A DNA stretch of 64,000 nt from Adenophora triphylla var. japonica (taxonomy: Eukaryota > Streptophyta > Magnoliopsida > Asterales > Campanulaceae), in contig JAFEMH010002335.1 of NCBI GenBank assembly GCA_022495995.1, forward strand, positions 231,001-295,000, written 5' to 3'. Each line of letters starts with the position of its first letter. Positions within the stretch are counted from its first letter, which is position 1. The notes beneath the pieces are model-generated. The model worked only from the letters and a program-made list of their open reading frames with translations. It was not told the origin of the DNA and made no database searches. A program made the position numbers and the translations under genes. Below are positions 22,421 to 33,209 of the stretch, piece after piece.

Positions 22421-23050
22421 AAAATCTCTTGATGCTTGCTTGAAGGCTTAAATCACTTCAGACGACAAAGAAAAATCATCAACAATCATGGACGTTGGGG
22501 CAATCTCCTTGGAATCCATGGATCACAGGGTTGAAAAAGAAGACAAGAGTTCGACCCTAACAGAATATCTCTAGAGTTTGAAAGGCTAGGATGAGTTATC
22601 TGGCCGGACTACAGGGTGTTTTTATAGGGAAAACTGACAAAATCCTGTTCGAAGAAGGAAGATGATTCTGCCTGGGTAGCGTGTCTCGCGCGAGATACCT
22701 TGTCCCGCGCGATACATCGCCATGGCAAAACAACAACAGTTCTGCACAAATAAAAATCCAGCCCCGACTTGACAAAGCAAGTCTCGAAAAACCTGCACCT
22801 ACAGTTCCCAGCATACAGTGCAACACCAAATTCAAGCTCAAAATTGTGGCCTAGGTGGCCATTTCATTTCTAACTGCGGAAAGTCAAGAAAGTTAAAAAA
22901 CTAACTAATTAGACCTAGGATTAGGATTTAAGAAAACATGTTTTTGTGCTACCTACTTACTAACAGGTACCAAAGAAAAAGAAAAATTGTCTGGGCCCAC
23001 ACGGCCAATATTTACAAGTCATTAGAAATCAAACAGAGAGAAAAGGGGGG
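22421..23050 (-). other. Region upstream of the DUF7745-like gene in A
   Basis: This gap of 630 bp holds no gene. Relative to the minus-strand gene it is the promoter side. It contains TCTCGCGCGAGA (22684-22695) and a degenerate partner GTCCCGCGCGATAC (22702-22715), 264 and about 282 bp upstream of the start codon. Confidence 0.6.
22684..22715. promoter_or_regulatory. Paired CpG palindromes upstream of DUF7745-like gene
   Basis: A perfect TCTCGCGCGAGA and a degenerate second copy about 6 bp further. The same paired arrangement occurs in the A-family LTR (26603-26633 and 63899-63934). Confidence 0.7.
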
Positions 23051-25375
23051 TCAAGCCATCAGATCACCCGAGCCGTCGTCAGCTCCGCCATCACCACCAT
23101 GAGGGCTACCATCCCTCCTCGACCTCTTGGCTCCACAAGTCGGAGTCACCGCAGAGGCCACCGTCGAGGCCGCCAAAGAAGCCTTCTGGAACAGCCTCTC
23201 AGACAGGTCCGACACCAGGGCCATCAGTCCCGCCATCTTGGTCGCTCCATGGTTGTAATCGGCCGCGGACATAGTGACCTGACAACAAAAGAAAAGAAAT
23301 GCTCAGATGAAGTCGGACATATACACTTATATGGACGAATACGGGAAATAATATAAACAGAAACATACCGAGGAGACATCAGGCGGAAGGCGGTAACCCT
23401 CGGGAATATAATCCAGAGTCGGGATGTGGCCCATCATCGACATACTCCCCATCATATAAGTATAGCTCAGAGGACCGAAATCTGGCATAAAGGGCAGAGA
23501 ACCGGTAGCCTGGGAAGAAGTGCTAGGGGCTGACGAACCTGAGGTAGAGGCAGAGGCGGAACCACGAGCGAGCGATCGCCTAGCACCCACCAGAAGGGGA
23601 CCCACAATCGAGGCAAGAACTCCTCATAGGAGGCTCCTTGGACAACACAAGCCGTCGCCGCGCCACCCACCATAAGATTGGCATAATCATCCTCAGAAAC
23701 ATAGTAGGTGGGGTACATCGCCCTCGGCAGATCCGCTGGCACCCTATATGATAGTCTACCCCGGCTATGCTGTGGGAAGACCCGCTTGTCAAGATACATA
23801 GTATCCCCCTCCAGAGATGCCAGCATCCTCTGCATCGCAGTGGCATCCCAAGCATGGTGGACCTCCCGCTCCAACAAGGTCCATGGATAAAGGCCTAGCC
23901 GCTCATACTCAAAAGTGTCCAACAGGGTCCGCGCCTCTGCGACTGTCAGGGTCCACTCCTGATCCTCCTCCTCGTCAATGCTCCGATTGGGATAGCTCCA
24001 CCTCCTGATATCCGGGAACAAAGGGGTCCGGCTCTCCAGCTCAAACTTGTACAGCCCAAAGACAACGTAGCCCCATATCTGCACAAGAAACAGAGCGGAT
24101 TCAGTATGAAATACAGACAAAGTATGCAAAGGACAGAAACAGAATCAAGAGCATACCTCCCAAGCATAAGAATACCCCGATAGGGTATCCTTGGTGTGCC
24201 TACACGCCTCGTCCATGGCGTGATAACAGAAGGCCAGCCCCGCTGACCCCAGTCATAGGTACTCAGCTCATCCAAATTCACCAATAAACCCAAAAGAGAA
24301 AGACGGGCCGTAGAAGAGTGGTTCACAAAGATGGTCTCAGAAAGAATGTACCAAAGGACACCCCGCACCAATCGATCAGTAACTGCATTCGGCTTCTCCG
24401 CATAAGCCTCAATCTGACCCCGGAGAGGGGATAACTCAGCCGCAAATCCCTTAACCTTGTTAGGGACGAAACCAATCAATTGCCTCCACACAGTAGGGCC
24501 TGCAGGCTTATAACCCATAGTCTTTGGAAGGGGCTCGCCTGCGAACTCTAGCCCCGTGATAGCAAGGAAATCCGTCGGAGTCATAGTGGCTTCCCTGAAG
24601 CGCAAATGCATGGTGTGGGTAGTATCCCACCACCTTTCCCTGATCTCCTAAAGGACTTGGGGAGTTCGTCTCATCCCCTGAAGGTTATCAACAAAAGTCA
24701 GAAGCCCCATTTGGGCCATCCTATCTCGAACCCCTTCAAGGTCCTTGATCTTGTCCCACAAAGCTCTAGCCAATTTTGGGCTCCCACGGCAATTCTTCGT
24801 CGGCCTATACGACTGCAAAACAGAGGAAAAGCAAAAAGGGCAATGTTAGAAATCATTCCATGGCAAAAATTCAAAGGAATAGAAGAAAATTCTCATTGGG
24901 GCATTTCATCGAACACTTGGCGTGCGTACAAGAAAAGCTTGCTCAAAAATGCAATTGATGACCCGAATTAATCCCTCCTACAATCCATGATATGTAGGGG
25001 ACTCATACGCACATGATGCAACAACAAACATCCAACAAATTCAACGAAAAATGAAGCATGCAAGATAGAACCAAGTTCTAGACAAAAGCAAAGAAAAATG
25101 TCCATTGATGGAAGTGGGGATTCAAAAAGCATGAATTCAAATACAATGCAATAGTCAAGAGTCGAGAGAGAATCTCTTACCAAACCTTCCCAAACGGTGG
25201 TAGAAATGTGAACGTGCCTATCAAAAGTGAGGTCATCGCGGGGGTAATCCTTTCCTAGCAAGTAACTCCCCAAAATTGAATTTTTTTCCTTCTTGTACCA
25301 TCGATTGTGGAGGAAGGAGGGATTGAGAGTTGATTGGAAGGAGGAATCAACAAGCAACTCACCAAAAATTTGCAA
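23051..25375 (-). pseudogene. Antisense plant mobile domain (PMD) gene of element A, four exons, nearly intact
   Basis: Inferred exons on the minus strand: 25375-25181, 24812-24157, 24078-23369 and 23278-23051. Donors are GTAAGA, GTATGC and GTATGT; acceptors end TTTTGCAG, TTGTGCAG and GTTGTCAG. Exon 2 has PMD signatures ERWWDTTHTMHLRFREATMTPTDF and DRLVRGVLWYILSETIFVNH. Exon 3 has IWGYVVFGLYKFELESRTPLFPDIRRW and LEGDTMYLDKRVFPQ. Defects are one in-frame TAG near 24648 and single-base shifts near 24245 and 23590. The C-terminus is basic then Gly/Asp rich (KRSRRDGSPHGGDGGADDGS). The total is about 596 codons, a normal length for the family. The likely role is nuclear, as for MAIN/MAIL proteins, but this is inference. 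Confidence 0.8.
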
Positions 25376-25473
25376 AAAAAATCGCCTTGGCTCGAGCTAT
25401 GGAGGAAAATTTGAAAAAGAGATGCTTTCAAATGAAACAGCAGCTGCTGTTATATTAGCCCCGACAGTACAAG

Positions 25474-25504
25474 TCTCGCACGAGATAAGATATCTCGCGT
25501 GAGA
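25474..25504. promoter_or_regulatory. Paired CpG palindromes upstream of PMD gene of A
   Basis: TCTCGCACGAGA (25474-25485) and TCTCGCGTGAGA (25493-25504), separated by 7 bp, lie 99-129 bp upstream of the PMD start codon. Both differ from TCTCGCGCGAGA by a CG to CA or TG change at the centre, as expected from loss of methylated cytosine. The stretch 25376-25759 has no gene. Confidence 0.75.
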
Positions 25505-25759
25505 TATACCTTCTGGAATTTGACAAAATTGTCCCCGACAATAAGCGTCTACGCAATGTCAAAATTCAAAATTTTGACACATTTACCCTTGGAAATGATA
25601 CACTAGCAAGGAAACGTGGAAAAATCGGCATCGCAAGTCACGGAACAAGCCAAACGTGACACCCGCACGATCGCCCGGTACGGCACCGGTCGCCCGAAAA
25701 ATGATTGATCCAGAGATCAACTCATTTCACATGATTCAGAGCCTAGAAAGGTGAATCAT

Positions 25760-26100
25760 CAAATCAAAAACCCGGTCCAATGCCTAGACAGGTGGATCGT
25801 CATCAGAAAAGTCCGGTCCAATGCCCAGACAGGTGAATCGTCATCAGAAAAGCCCGGTCCAATGCCCAGACAGGTGGATCGTCAAATCATAAAAAGCCCG
25901 GTCCAACGCCCAGACAGGTGGATCGTCATCAGCAAAAGCCCGATCCAATGCCCAAACAGGTGGATCGTCAAAACAAAAGTCCGATTCAGTGCCCAAACAG
26001 GTGAATCGTCATCATCAACAATAAAAAGCCCGATTCGGAGCCCAGACGGGCGAATTGTCACAAAACCGATAGGACTCAAGGGACCGGACAGGTGAGCCTT
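25760..26100 (+). repeat. Tandem repeat, about 40 bp x 8
   Basis: Units of the form GCCCGGTCCAATGCCCAGAC followed by AGGTGGATCGTCATCA, with drift towards the right end. It occupies the same place in A as the arrays at 16117-16950 in B and 44488-45345 in E, between the antisense genes and the LTR. Confidence 0.9.
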
Positions 26101-26417
26101 TATTTTCTAACATATTTCCCACAGGTTTGGAGCCCAGACAGGCGAATCTTCAGACAGACAGGTATATTCAGAATTGGGTCTTGATTTGATTCCTCAGTAT
26201 GAATTTATCTTTCAAAACAAAATCTCCTCGATTTTCAAAATGATTTTCAAAATACCTAAAGCAGCCTTTTCGTGTTTTAGAGTCGAACTAAGTTATGGTC
26301 TGATTCTCCGATAGAGATACGTAGGAAGCCGTGCGACCCGACCATCCCGATGTTCAGAATGATGTCTTTTCTATCGTTGACATGACTTCTTTCATAAGAC
26401 TTGTCGACGAGGGGCTC
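26101..26417 (+). other. Element A pre-LTR region and polypurine tract
   Basis: It contains GATACGTAGGAAGCC (26316-26330). The last bases before the LTR, GTCGACGAGGGGCTC, include a purine-rich GACGAGGGG suited to prime plus-strand synthesis. No gene is present. Confidence 0.6.
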
Positions 26418-27572
26418 TGTAGACACCCCATTCTGAACCCATCAGATCATATTTATACCACTCTAAGTCTCGCTTTGAGTCAAGAAGTAGAAATCCACCA
26501 TTTCGTCATGTTTCGTTAAGTTTTGACTAACCACCGTTAGTTTGGGACTAAACTGCATATGAGATAACGGGGAAAGGACAGAATTGTCCACAGACAACAA
26601 TATCTCGCGTGGAATGGCGTGTCTCGCACGAGATATTGTCATTCTGCAGCATGCAGATGACAGTTTCCTCATCGATTTCAACCTCTTTTCGGGATAAAAC
26701 TTTATCCATTCGGCCAACCAATGATTTTGGGAGTCTGGAACCTTCCTAGGAGTGTTTGATCTCATCCTCAACACCCCTCCACCACCTATAAATACTGGAT
26801 GACTTTCAGTGTTTCAGAGGTCCTTAATTCCACAATTCACACACATTTTACTGGTTTCTCTCCTTGAAAGATTCCTGTAAAATCACCCTATAATCACCTC
26901 AAAGTTTGTTTGTCAACCTTGTTGATAAACAAACATCAAGATCCAAGTCAAGGACTGAGGCGAAGCTCTGTCCGTATCAAGATTCGATTCTAAACTTGAG
27001 TCGAAACTCTGCCCAAATCACCTCACGCAAGGTAACCCCTAAATCCCTTTCTAATTGATTGTTAGAGTGGTATAAATCCATAGAATCTAGGATCGGCCTA
27101 GAGCCTCTCCAAATCATGGGGACGATCTCGAAGCAATCGATCCTACATTTCGCTTAACCCCGTTAAATGGATCTTTATTTATTTTTATTTGAAATCTTCC
27201 TCTCTTTCGAAAACCTCTATTTTCTTTAGCAAGATCGATCTCCGGATTGGGTGGAATGGGTGCTCCTTGACCTTCCCATTCCATAACCTAAGCCCCGAAC
27301 CCAAATCTCTTTCAAAAAATGGGTTTTCTATGTTTTCCAAATGAATAATATAGGTGGCGACTCAAAAAGATGTTAAAAAATCCTTCACAATGCTACAAAT
27401 ACCCTTTGAGCAAGACCGATCTTCGGATTGGGTGGATGTGGTGCTCCTCGACCTTCCAAATTCATCACTTAAGCCTCGAACCCAAATCTTTTCAAATAAG
27501 TTTTTTTTATTGTTTTCCTAAATAAATGATAAGTGGAGACTCTGTTATTCAAATAAAATCGCAATTGCTACA
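26418..27572 (+). repeat. 3' LTR of element A
   Basis: It starts TGTAGACACCCC after the purine tract and ends GCTACA where element C sequence resumes. A relative runs in reverse at 63129-64000. A pair of palindromes (26603-26614, decayed, and 26622-26633) lies about 155-185 bp upstream of TATAAATA (26787-26794). The last 340 bp are a duplicated segment (27230-27410 and 27411-27572) that the reverse copy has only once. Confidence 0.85.
26603..26794 (+). promoter_or_regulatory. LTR promoter of A: palindrome pair, GGAACCTTCC dyad, TATA box
   Basis: TCTCGCACGAGA (26622-26633) with a decayed neighbour at 26603, a GGAACCTTCC dyad at about 26738-26747 that could be a weakened heat shock element, and TATAAATA at 26787-26794. 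Confidence 0.55.
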
Positions 27573-28898
27573 CTAAGTAACGGTGGGGAGGCGAGATATC
27601 CCTTGAGCTGTTGGAACGACAATGTGCATTCGATCATCCACTCAAAGTTTTTCGTCCCTCTCAAAGTTTTGAAGAAAGGGAGAGACTTCTCAGCTGACTT
27701 GGCTATGAAGTGACCCAAATCAGGGACCCTACCATTCAATTGTTGGACTTATTTGATGCACGTAGGCTCTTGCATTTCCACCAAGGCCTTTATCTTCTCT
27801 GGATTGGCCTCAATACCCCTCTTTGATACCATGAATCCTAGAAACTTGCCTATAGCTAACCCAAATACATATTTACTCGGATTCTACTTCATGTCCTTTG
27901 CTCGTAGATTGGCGAACATTTCCCTTAGGTCGACCACATGATGACCAACCTTAGTTTTGATGACCATATCGTCAATGTAGGCCTCCATGTTTCGGCCAAT
28001 CTAACTAGCAAAGACTCTGTTCACCATTCTCTGATAAGTAGCTCGAGCATTTTTCAAACCGAATGGCATCTTGGTGTAGCAATATATACCTCCAGCTGCT
28101 TAGAAGGTTGTTTTCTCAATGTCATCTTCGTGCTTTCTGATTTGATGGCATCCCAAATAAGCGTCGAGGAAACTGAGGGTTGCATGTCCAGTAATTGAGT
28201 TGACCAACTTGTCTATTTGTGGAAGTGGGTAGCTGTCCTTTAGGCACACTAAATTCAGATCAGTGAAGTCGACACACATCCGCCACTTTCCATTGTCCTT
28301 CTTAACCATCACTACATTTGCCAGCCAAGTAGTGGAGGATGCCTCCTTGATTATACCTGCACTAAGAAGTTTGTTTACCTCTTGTTTGATGGCCATTTCT
28401 TTGTCGCGAGCAAAAATCCTTTGCTTTTGGCTTTTGAATTTCATGGTGGGGTTGACCTCCAGGCGATGCACTGTGACCTCATCTTTGACTCCCCTCATGT
28501 CCTCTACCCTCCAAGCAAAAATGTCTGTACTTTATTTCAACATGTCGACTATCTCCACCTTCTCTTCTGGTGATGACTGTCTCCCTATTTTGATTTTCTG
28601 CTTAGGGTAAGATTGGTTAGCCTTTATATCCTCCAGCTCGTCTACTGGTTCTAGTTCCTGACCGTCTCTAAACTACAAAGTCTCGATGATGATCTCTCTG
28701 ACCCTTTTTCTTTCCTCAGGCCCCAAGTATGGAGCTTCTGCCTCGATCATATCATCTAGCTCAGTAGCTATTTCCCCGTTGGAGGCCCCCAAGTTTTGGT
28801 TGACTTGAAGGCATAGGTGGCCAATGACAATCTGGTCGACCAAAACTGTATCTGTTGTGACCCAAGTGTTTTTAGAGGGACGTGTTGGCTCAGTCATG
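27573..28898 (-). pseudogene. Element C reverse transcriptase, truncated
   Basis: Open pieces at 28498-28100 and 27739-27545 carry reverse transcriptase motifs: KWRMCVDFTDLNLVCLKDSYPLPQ, LSFLDAYLGCHQI, then in another frame MPFGLKNARATYQR, AYIDDMVIKTK and RGIEANPEKIKALVEMQ. The connection segment KSLPFFKTLRGTKNFEW precedes the break point. Frame breaks near 28098 and 27750 disable it. The gene ends where the LTR of A was inserted. Confidence 0.85.
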
Positions 28899-28904
28899 AC
28901 GTGG

Positions 28905-29396
28905 TCACGTGAGGGATAGGTTGCCTCTTCGATACACCTGATCGTACATAATCTGGAAGTAGTGGTGACAGATTTTGAGAATTTCCAACTGGAATCTGAA
29001 GCGTATCTCTAACTCCCTCTTCTTCTTAGAGCGAAGCACGTGATCCAGATATTCCCTAGTAGTGCTTAGAATGCACCCCACTTCTAGCATGGTGGGGAAC
29101 TTGACCCTTTGATGAGGGATGGAGGGCACCATTCCTAGTGCGACCTGTACAGGTATACCTAGTATAGCATGGTAATCACTTATAACATCAATGACAATAA
29201 ATGTTACCTTAGATGTGGTCCTCAAGGGATGTTGTCCAATGTCCACCTCAAGCTCTATCTGGCCCTTGGCGTCAACCATGTGATTGGTGAAGCCCTCTAG
29301 TCGACCTGAATAAGGCGACATCCTAGCGTCTGTCAAACCCATGTCCAGGAAAGTTTTATAGTGTACGATATCTTTGCAGGCCCCTGTGTCGACCAA
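28905..29396 (-). pseudogene. Element C aspartic protease
   Basis: The open frame starts MVDTGACKDIVHYKTFLDMG, with D-T-G as protease active-site triad, followed by SPYSGRLEGF and the second-lobe context DYHAILGIP. Closely related to the protease of element F (48486-49205). It lies between gag and reverse transcriptase as expected; upstream frame continuity is lost near 29400. Confidence 0.8.
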
Positions 29397-29399
29397 GAT

Positions 29400-31410
29400 T
29401 CTGCTAGACGTTTAGTCATCAATGAGTTCTGAAATCACCAATGTCTGTTCTCTTGCAACCATGTTGGCCAATAGCTCGTAAGGATAGAAACTGATCACTT
29501 CCTCTTGAATACATCTTCTAGGGGGGCACATATGGAGCTTTACTCAGTTGGAAAATCTTGTGCTTGAGCGTTATATTGCTTGTCTCTTCAGCAATTACGC
29601 CCAAAGTTAATCTTGGTTGCCTCGGCTCAGGTACGCCCCTTGTAGGTCGATCTCCTCCCGCAGGGCGATCTCCCTTCACAAACCTATCAAACATTCCTTC
29701 ATTCACTCACTTTGGATGATCCTTTTCAAGCTTATACACTCTTCCGTGGTGTACCCGGTGTCCTTGTGATACTCGCAGTACCTACCATTATCCCTTCTGA
29801 ATTTATTTTGAGTATTCATTGGGGTAGGAGGACCTAGGTTGACAGTGTTCATGATCTCTATCCGACTAACCGTGAGGGCGTGAAGCTTTCAGGGACTCTT
29901 TCAGTCGCCCTAGTTCTGTTCTTTCCCTTGTTGTTTTCATTCTTTGCATGTCCCCCTTTTGTCGACTCACCAACTTCAGAAGGTTTGGAGCCTCTATCAT
30001 TTTTTCTTTCTTTTCATTCCTCAGCCACGGCCACATCATAAGCCCTCTCAAACATGTCCTTCCTCGTGGTTGCCCACTTAACATGTAGCTCATAATCTAG
30101 GTCGAGAGAGGACACTCCATTCCTAAATCAGTTGATGACCTCCCTATCTATAAGGTCTTCCTCAATTTGGTCGACCAGCTCTTTGAACCTGGTGAAGTAA
30201 CTCATGGTACTCTCCGTCTTCCCTTGAGTCATGTTGTTCAAGTCGGTCACTGTCTTCTTACGGACCCCCGCTGTTGAGAACCTTTCTAGGAACTTCCTCC
30301 TCATATAACTCCATTAGGTAATGCAGCTAGTAGATAGACTATGAAACCAAGTAAGTGCTGCACATATGAAGGTGCTGGTTAATGCCTTGCATAACACGTC
30401 ATCCTCAGAAGAGACCAAACACATAGTGGCCTCAAAGTGCTGCATATGATTCAAGGCATTGGTTATGCCTGAGTATTTCTCTAACACGGGCAACTTGAAC
30501 CCTGCTGGAGGTCCTTTATCGAGCATATCTTTGGCCAAAGGTCAAAGAGTACAGTCATTTTGTTCGACCTTCCCATTGGTTGCTTTCCGATCTGCCTCCA
30601 TATCATCCAATCTTCTTTTCAGATTGAGAAAATCCCTAACGTCCAGGTCACCTCCTTGGTGAGAGATCGAGTTAGACATCTATCTCTCTTCACGGTGGTG
30701 CTCTCTTCTCAAGAGCGTCCTCTGCCTTTAATCCCTTGGGAGAGTCCTTTCTCTCATTTCTCGTTGGGGGAACGACCTTTCTCCCCTTTGTGGTGATCTA
30801 CGCTGAACCCTGTCAGCCTCAAGCTGCCTTCTCTAATCTGAGTCGGCTTCTTGCTCTCTTTACTGGTTGAGCCTATCCCTTAGGTCGCAAGTCCGATCTA
30901 TGGAGATATGGGTAGGATGAGGCATCTCATTCCTTTTCTCTTCTCCTGAAGGCCTAGGCACCCCATTACCACGCCTATGCGAGGTGAGAGAAGGGGCTAC
31001 CCTTTATGATCTTCTGTCGTCCTTCTTAGGAGACATAGGTAGCTCGAGCAGCTCATTCTGTACCTTGTGGAGGCTCTATAGCAATCTATCTTGCTCTAGC
31101 AAAATCTCTTTCCTACTTAGGTGAGAAGCTGAGGGACCTGCAATGTCGCTACAGCTGGTCGAATTGTGTGGATCCTTTTAACTTGCTGGCTCACCGCTTG
31201 ATTGGGTAGGGGCCTCTTCTCTCTCCTCCTATCTTGCATCCCCATTCCATCGGCTATGCTGTTAGAGCGAGTGGCCCTCCTAGTGGGATATCCCTGTAGA
31301 GGAGGAGGTAAGTTAGCAGTACGATTCCCCGTACCCGTATCAATGTTTCCCCCAACATTCTGACATAATGGTTCACTGGAGGCAGTAGTTCTATGTCCGT
31401 CTGAGACCAT
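29400..31410 (-). pseudogene. Element C gag
   Basis: The start is probably at about 31410 (MVSDGHRTTASSEPL), 45 bp after the primer site. A basic linker follows, then the capsid-like stretch KLPVLEKYSGITNALNHMQHFEATM (about 30500-30420) and the zinc-knuckle-like CEYHKDTGYTTEEC near 29780. Several stops break it (for example near 30540, 30095 and 29707). It would form the particle core. Confidence 0.75.
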
Positions 31411-31448
31411 GTTTATGATTAAGCGAAGTTTCAAGGTCTAGTGTGATT

Positions 31449-31472
31449 GTTTCCCTGCAATGGAACCAAACA
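31449..31472 (-). other. Primer binding site of element C
   Basis: On the minus strand TTGGTTCCATTGCAGGGAAA follows the LTR end. The matching position in element F (51556-51578) has TTGGTTCAATTGCCGGGAAA, which supports both. Confidence 0.65.
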
Positions 31473-31535
31473 GATGATGCAGGAAACAGTCCAGATCAAC
31501 CTTAGTCCAGCAATATGTTGATCTCCAACAACTAT

Positions 31536-33209
31536 TACTTGGGGTTACAAACGCAGCGGAAGACTTAGAAATTACAACAAAACCCTAGCCCTTAGATCCG
31601 TCTAACATGAATAGTTAAAACCATGAAATAGAATTTACATACCTTAATGCGATTATGTTGATCTTTCTCAAACGGATCTTAGATTCAAATCTTATTTGAA
31701 TCGATGAACAACCTTCGAACCTTTGAACCGTTGATGAAAGTTGGATCTTCTTCTTCCTTGTTCTACCTTGGTGATGAAATCAACAATGGAGGTCTTCAAG
31801 CTTTAGGAGATAAAACAACCTCCCTCTAATGGTGATCCACACGCAAACGAACCAAGAACACTTCTTGTTGGATTGCTAGATGATCCTTTCGATTATTGAA
31901 ACACCTTTCAATAATAAATGGATAATAATGTGGAATTTACTTGGAGTAATTTAATCTTTGATTCATAATCTAGATCTCTATTTTGGTGTTTCATAAACCC
32001 CAAAATAACATGTCATGGACTAGCTTGTTAATGGCTGCAAAAGGATAGTATTTATATCATATATAAATCCCTAATCATATTAGGTAAGAATCCTTATGAA
32101 ACCAAAACCTTGTCAATCTTGGAATGCTGTACGGACAGAAATTCGCCGTTGGCACGAGTCGTGCCCTTTGCAATCCAGTCGTGCCCACAAGTCGTTCCCA
32201 AAGTCTCAACTCATTCTGATCAAAAAGCACAAGTCGTTTCTCTTTGGGCACGAGTCGTGACCTTTCTCATGAGTCGTGATCACGAGTCGTGCTCGTGGTC
32301 ACGAGTCGTGCCTGGCAGATTTTGTCGCACGGTGAACTAGGCCATTGGCAGACTTAGTTGTGCTACAAAACAAGCCGGCACTCCAATTCCAATTTTCAGC
32401 CAGAATCAAATTCGCTCTTTGTGTGTGACCCAAATAAGAATTATATTTATGTTGGTAGTGAGTCAAAACATTGACTTCACAAGACATAAGTGGTTTCTAG
32501 CAAACCATTATATCCACCCAATTAATATAACATCAAAGCTTTATTTTCCCGATAGATCAAATGTCACAATCCCTTTGTCCACGATGTCAAATTGAACATG
32601 AGTCATGGTCCATGTCAACTCGTCTTGTTCAATGCTTTTTCGATTCTGAATATGTTGATAATACAAGTGCATTTGATCTCTATCAAATCTCTTGAGTATG
32701 GCCATACATTTCATCAACACTATTCATCAAGGGGCCCAAGCAAACATCTCTCTTCATAAGAGGGAAAAATCCCTTCTCGACTTATCATTCTTCCCTACAT
32801 GAATCCAATCATGCTAACATAGACCTTATTGCTATCCGATTAAAGATAGTGTTAGACTATATCAAACACGATCTTCACCATGTGGAAGACGATGATAATC
32901 TCAGGTACAAAGGATTAATGACACGACTGTCATGAGATTTAATCATGACAACAGACCATGTCATAAATCTCATAAGTAGGTCAAGTCCAGTACTCGTTCT
33001 CTAGCAAGTACCCATAAGTGTAATGTGCATCTCCATGATTATCCATTACCAACTTATACTAGTTGTTCACAACAACTAGGGATGCAGTTCAATATAATAA
33101 ACATGTAAACATATAATGAACCAAATAAACTTTCTCTATAACAAATGACAAAGATGATACATAACGGTTTAAGTTAAACATAACTAAAGCCTAGGGCATT
33201 ACACCAACA
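31536..33209 (-). repeat. 3' LTR of element D
   Basis: On the minus strand it starts TGTTGGTGTAATGCCC at 33209. The TATA region lies at about 32050-32070. Upstream of it (32151-32310) lie repeated CACGAGTCGTG palindromes. The left edge is uncertain by a few bases because the terminal sequences of the two copies differ. Confidence 0.8.
32151..32310 (-). promoter_or_regulatory. Cluster of CACGAGTCGTG palindromes in D LTR
   Basis: Exact copies at 32153-32163, 32249-32259, 32281-32291 and 32300-32310; the first extends to GGCACGA-G-TCGTGCC. Degenerate forms (CACAAGTCGTT, CATGAGTCGTG, CCAGTCGTGCC) lie between. The cluster is 80-250 bp upstream of the LTR TATA region in minus orientation. The right LTR has the equivalent cluster at about 38482-38643, with several CG to CA or TG changes. 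Confidence 0.8.

Larger units (their letters stand above)
1..27572 (+). mobile_element. Element A: Tat/Ogre-type Ty3/gypsy retrotransposon, 5' end outside window
   Basis: A long plus-strand Ty3/gypsy element whose 5' LTR and most of gag lie left of the window. In order it shows protease, reverse transcriptase, a first RNase H, a second archaeal-type RNase H, integrase (split by element B at 4197-19640), two antisense accessory genes, a tandem array, a purine tract and a 3' LTR. The two RNase H domains are diagnostic of the Tat clade (known family feature). The 3' LTR ends inside the reverse transcriptase gene of element C, so A is younger than C. Several stops and one-base shifts show that this copy is no longer autonomous. 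Confidence 0.9.
27573..31535 (-). mobile_element. Element C: minus-strand Ty3/gypsy (Tat-like), cut by A
   Basis: Reading leftwards: LTR end (31535-31475), primer binding site, gag, protease and reverse transcriptase, which is cut off at 27573 by the end of element A. RNase H, integrase and the 3' LTR should lie left of the window. The 5' LTR is interrupted by element D. Many stops and shifts show that it is old. Confidence 0.85.

Noticed and set aside
23099..24971. Plus-strand frames opposite the PMD gene of A
   Set aside because: The minus strand has family motifs and splice sites; the plus frames are shadows.
31501..31540. Target duplication of D using AGATG from its right flank
   Set aside because: AGATG occurs at 31472-31476, not next to the left LTR edge; no matching 5-bp repeat could be set.
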